DNA of 9,676 nucleotides, from positions 1-9,676 of the forward strand of contig DAOWKH010000006.1 of NCBI GenBank assembly GCA_030639955.1, read 5' to 3'. This stretch comes from Candidatus Omnitrophota bacterium (GTDB lineage: Bacteria > Omnitrophota > 4484-213). This document shows, one piece after another, positions 6,664 through 9,676 of this stretch. Both the position numbers and the translations under genes were made by a program. Within the stretch, counting starts at the first letter, position 1, and the number at the start of each line of letters is the position of its first letter. Below the pieces are notes generated by a model. That model saw only the letters and a program-made list of their open reading frames with translations. It was not told the origin of the DNA and did not search any database.

Positions 6664-7449
6664 ATGAAATTTCTAAAAAGACTCTTAATAGCAATAATAT
6701 CGTTAGCTATTTTTCTAACCGCTTTCTACTTTTTCTATCTCTCTCCCCGCTACACTGTTCCTATTCTTATGTATCACCGCTTTGGAAGCCAAGAAAGTTC
6801 GCTTTTTGTTAGCCCGCAGAACTTTGCCCGCCAGATGAAATATCTTAAGAATAAAAATTACAATGTTCTTTCTTTAGATAAATTAGTAGAGGGGATAAAA
6901 AATAATAGAAAATTTGGGCACAAGACCGTTGTTATTACCATAGACGACGGGTATAAAGACAACTATATTTATGCCTACCCAATTTTAAAGCAATACGATT
7001 TTCCGGCGACGATATTTATTATCGCCAACTTTATAGATAATAAAAAAGATTTTATGACCTGGGATGAAATTAGGACTGTGTCCGGAGATGAGATATCTTT
7101 TGGCGGGCATACAAAAAACGAGGCCTATCTCCCCTCGGTGGAAAAAAAAGAGGTCTTATGGGACGAGACCGCCGGTTGCAAGAAGCTGATAGAAAATAAA
7201 ATAGGAATAGCTGTTGATTATTTTTGTTATCCCACCGGAGGGTTTACAGAAGAGGTCAAGCAAGTTTTAAAAAAGGCCGGCTATAAAGGCGCCTGCACTA
7301 CCAACAGGGGTTTTGTAGAATTAAATAAAGATGTCTATGAATTAAAACGGGTCAAAATAACAAATTCCGATACGACCAAGCCCTTTAATTTCTGGGCTAA
7401 ACTATCCGGTTATTACAACCTTTTCAGAAGCAGAAAAAGCGGAGATTAG
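6664..7449 (+). CDS. Membrane-anchored polysaccharide deacetylase (NodB/CE4 family)
   Basis: A carbohydrate esterase family 4 protein, expected to remove N- or O-acetyl groups from a surface polysaccharide or peptidoglycan in the periplasm. Counting from ATG 6664 it has 261 residues. A short basic start (MKFLKR) and one hydrophobic helix at about 6-25 act as signal anchor. The IcaB/PgaB-like ILMYHRFG block (34-41) follows. Motif 1 is TIDDG (92-96) with Asp94 and Asp95, and motif 3 is FCYPTGG (187-193). Motif 2 reads GGHTKNEAYL (147-156). The first metal-binding His149 is present, but the second His of the H-S/T-x-x-H pattern is Glu153. This may change the metal site or activity. An upstream ATG at 6637 is rejected because it lies inside the hairpin, whereas ATG 6664 has AGG 5 bases upstream and begins the signal anchor cleanly. 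The stop overlaps the convergent gene by 4 bases. Confidence 0.88.
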   Translation: MKFLKRLLIAIISLAIFLTAFYFFYLSPRYTVPILMYHRFGSQESSLFVSPQNFARQMKYLKNKNYNVLSLDKLVEGIKNNRKFGHKTVVITIDDGYKDNYIYAYPILKQYDFPATIFIIANFIDNKKDFMTWDEIRTVSGDEISFGGHTKNEAYLPSVEKKEVLWDETAGCKKLIENKIGIAVDYFCYPTGGFTEEVKQVLKKAGYKGACTTNRGFVELNKDVYELKRVKITNSDTTKPFNFWAKLSGYYNLFRSRKSGD

Positions 7450-9676
7450 CTGAGTTTTATGACCTCATTCCTTATACCTAAAGTTATAGCTTCGTAGTCG
7501 TCTTTAGCCCCTAAGTTCCAACCCTGCCTTTTAAGTTCTTCAGAATTGAAGGGTCTTCCAAAAATAATTTTAATTGGCTGCGGCTTTGGAAAGCGTTTTG
7601 TTCTTGGCCAGGATTTATACGAGCCGCTGATGTACACCGGGACTAATTGCAGATTTAATTCCTTTGCCAATATCCCGATTCCCTTTTTGAATTCTTTAAC
7701 TCCGCCGTCAGGAGAGCGTACCCCTTCGGGAAAGATACAAGCCAGTTTGTCATTTCTGATGATATAAGCGCAGGCCTGCATCGCATCCACTAATTGGACA
7801 GTCGGGTCTATAGGAATAACCCTGATTAATCTTAGCATATTACGAATTAGCGGAACCTCAAAATAGGCCCTCAGGCCAAGGATGTGCAGAGATTTCTTTA
7901 TTCCTACCGGCACAGAAGCAAGGAGCAAAGGTCCGTCTAAGAAACTGCCGTGATTAGGACAGAAAATAAATCTACCCTTTTTAGGAATATTTTCTCTTCC
8001 CAGGATTTTGAGCCGCCAAAATATTTTGAATATAAGGTATAAAATTCCGCTGCTTATCAATGTGAACGAGCGCGCTATCCAGTTGGGAGAGAGGTTTATT
8101 TTCTGAATTGTATCTTTGGAAGGAGCCCTCTGCAGAAGCTCATTCCAGAAAGCCGCCTCGCTCTGAAGCGGCAAAATTTTCTCATCGCCTACTCCTTTCT
8201 CTAACAGCAATTTCTCAATCTGGAAGATAAGCTCTCGGATAGTAAACAGGCCGGCCAGCGAAGAATCGGGTAAGTTAATTTTAAGAACTTTCTCTAAACC
8301 AGCCATTAGTTCTACCCGCCCTAATGAGTCAATACCCAAATCCAACTCTAAATGCTCATCGAGCCCCACCTCTCTTTTTGCTATTTTATTCAACACCCCG
8401 ATTATTCCCTTTCCCGGTTCAGAAGAAAGCAGCTTCCTGTCTGCATCTGTGGGAGAAATCCTAACTTTGCTCTTTTCTGACTGCGCGCCCCGGAGCTCTT
8501 CCCAATATTTTTCCTTAACCGCAAATCTCTTTATCTTGCCCAGGCGGGTGTGCGGCAGCTCTCCCTGGACAACAATAAAACCCATAATTCGCTTGTAAGC
8601 CGGGAGTTGGCCGGATAGATTTTCTAAATTCCATTTAATTCTATCATAGATATTAACTCCGCCGATTTTGCGGCAGTAGTCCAAATCAGGCACAATTACT
8701 CCGCCCAACTTTTCCTCTTCCCTTTCGCCAACTGCCAAAACGCACACTTCTTTAACAAAGGGGCTCCGGGCATAATGGGTTTCTACCTCTTCGGGAGAGA
8801 TATTCTTTCCCGAACTCAGAATAATCAATTCCTTTTTTCTTCCGGCAAGAAAAAGATACCCTTGTTTGTCTAAATAACCCAGATCTCCGGAATAGAACCA
8901 ATCGTTCTTTAAAACGCTTTTGGTTTCTTCCTCTCGTTTATAATAGCCCCGCATAACATTAGCGCCTCTAATGAGCACCTCACCTATCCCTTTCTCATCG
9001 GGTTGAGCAATCTTCAACTCTACATCGGGAATGACCCTGCCCACAGAACCTATTTTTTGTTTGGAAAGGGGATTAAAGGTTACCACCGGCGATGTTTCGG
9101 TCAGGCCATATCCCTCGAGGATTGTAAAGCCAAGCTTTGCCAGAAATCTTGCCGCTCCCGGGTCTAACTTAGCCCCACCACAGGCAAAAAATCTCAGTTT
9201 TTTTCCAAAGTTGCGGCGTATTTTTGCAAATATAAGTCTTGAAGCAAACAACCTCAACAAAAAGGGAATTCCCTTTATTTTAGTTATTATATTTCTATAA
9301 AACATATAAAAGAGTTGGGGGACTCCTACCAATATCGTCACGCCGCTTTCTCGCATACAGGCCAGCAGTTCATCGCTTTTGAGCGTTGGGATATAGGTAA
9401 TTCGGCTTCGGCAGAACAGAGGAACAATTAGAGTAACCATAAATGGATAGGAATGGTGCAGGGGCAATATAGACAAAATATTATCTCTATCTAAAAAGAG
9501 TTTCAATTTATCAATGCTTTGAAAATTGGAGTAGAAATTTTTGTGGCTGAGCATAACCCCTTTTGGTTTTCCGGTGGTGCCTGAGGTATAAAGGATAGAG
9601 GCGAGGTCTTGGGGGAATACTTCAGGTAGAGATTTTGAATGAGGTTTCGCCTCACTCAAAGGAGAAGCGGAGGTTA
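7446..9676 (-). CDS. Fused acyl-adenylating ligase / acyl carrier domain / PlsC-type acyltransferase (5' end outside window)
   Basis: A three-part enzyme that would activate a fatty acid with ATP, load it on its own phosphopantetheine arm and pass it to a lysophospholipid or glycerol-phosphate acceptor at the inner membrane. Residues are counted from TTG at 9659. The AMP-binding ligase shows YTSGTTGKPKG (24-34), GYGLTETSP (193-201), YSGDLGYLD (256-264), GRKKELII (273-280), and a C-terminal GKIKR with Lys375. The carrier domain, about 405-490, has LGIDSLGRVEL with Ser445 as attachment site. The acyltransferase, about 530-715, has a hydrophobic stretch at 531-546, NHGSFLD (HX4D, His570 and Asp575), FPEGVRSPDG (643-652) and VPVYISGS. 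The frame stays open from TTG 9659 to the right edge, and the segment normally preceding the first motif (roughly 150 residues) is missing. The true start therefore lies outside. E. coli Aas has related domains in the opposite order. Fatty acid recycling is an inferred role. Confidence 0.92.
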   Translation of the reverse strand, partial: TSASPLSEAKPHSKSLPEVFPQDLASILYTSGTTGKPKGVMLSHKNFYSNFQSIDKLKLFLDRDNILSILPLHHSYPFMVTLIVPLFCRSRITYIPTLKSDELLACMRESGVTILVGVPQLFYMFYRNIITKIKGIPFLLRLFASRLIFAKIRRNFGKKLRFFACGGAKLDPGAARFLAKLGFTILEGYGLTETSPVVTFNPLSKQKIGSVGRVIPDVELKIAQPDEKGIGEVLIRGANVMRGYYKREEETKSVLKNDWFYSGDLGYLDKQGYLFLAGRKKELIILSSGKNISPEEVETHYARSPFVKEVCVLAVGEREEEKLGGVIVPDLDYCRKIGGVNIYDRIKWNLENLSGQLPAYKRIMGFIVVQGELPHTRLGKIKRFAVKEKYWEELRGAQSEKSKVRISPTDADRKLLSSEPGKGIIGVLNKIAKREVGLDEHLELDLGIDSLGRVELMAGLEKVLKINLPDSSLAGLFTIRELIFQIEKLLLEKGVGDEKILPLQSEAAFWNELLQRAPSKDTIQKINLSPNWIARSFTLISSGILYLIFKIFWRLKILGRENIPKKGRFIFCPNHGSFLDGPLLLASVPVGIKKSLHILGLRAYFEVPLIRNMLRLIRVIPIDPTVQLVDAMQACAYIIRNDKLACIFPEGVRSPDGGVKEFKKGIGILAKELNLQLVPVYISGSYKSWPRTKRFPKPQPIKIIFGRPFNSEELKRQGWNLGAKDDYEAITLGIRNEVIKLS

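Noticed and set aside
6660..6665. TATAAT as a -10 promoter element
   Set aside because: It overlaps the ATG at 6664, so transcripts would start inside the gene, and no TTGACA-like -35 box lies about 17 bases upstream.
9657..9659. TTG codon as the true start of the ligase fusion
   Set aside because: The frame remains open to the window edge and the ATP-binding motif would lie only 23 residues from the start, whereas the family has a long segment before it. The gene is cut by the window.
1..9676. CRISPR array, tRNA/rRNA genes, transposase or phage genes
   Set aside because: No regularly spaced direct repeats, cloverleaf-like intergenic sequence or mobile-element protein motifs were found; nearly all DNA is covered by the named genes.

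Overview
The window is densely coding DNA of about 40% G+C (judged by eye) from a Gram-negative-type bacterium with an outer membrane. Evidence for this is a TolC/adaptor/RND efflux set and an outer-membrane lipid A deacylase-like barrel. RNase HIII instead of a proteobacterial-style repertoire, together with an AMP-ligase/carrier/acyltransferase fusion, suggests an uncultured lineage such as Omnitrophota or a neighbouring phylum. That placement is inference and of low confidence. No tRNA, rRNA, CRISPR array, transposase or phage gene was seen, and no stretch above about 50 bases lacks a gene.

Positions 2-6616 form a tightly packed plus-strand run: the last 37 codons of a TolC-like outer-membrane channel, a very short periplasmic adaptor lipoprotein, an RND inner-membrane pump, a patatin-like phospholipase, a PagL-like lipid A 3-O-deacylase, and ribonuclease HIII. 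Junctions are overlaps or gaps of 3-17 bases, so this is probably one operon that begins upstream of the window. A perfect 13-bp inverted repeat (6622-6649) then separates rnhC from a membrane-anchored polysaccharide deacetylase (6664-7449).

From 7446 to the right edge, on the minus strand, lies a large multidomain protein whose N-terminus is cut off by the window. It joins a fatty-acyl adenylating ligase, an acyl carrier domain and a PlsC-type acyltransferase. It converges on the deacetylase gene with a 4-base overlap of the two stop codons.

Apart from rnhC, the genes share an envelope and acyl-lipid theme: export (TolC/adaptor/RND), acyl-chain release (patatin, PagL-like), polysaccharide modification (deacetylase) and acyl activation plus re-esterification (the fusion). 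Several proteins depart from the textbook form of their family. The adaptor has no alpha-helical hairpin, the RND relay has Ala and Asn at two key positions, the PagL-like enzyme has Asp for the catalytic Glu, and the deacetylase has Glu for a metal-binding His. The patatin gene also carries a GC-rich palindromic in-frame segment. No wholly new system is evident; these substitutions and the fusion are the points worth checking.
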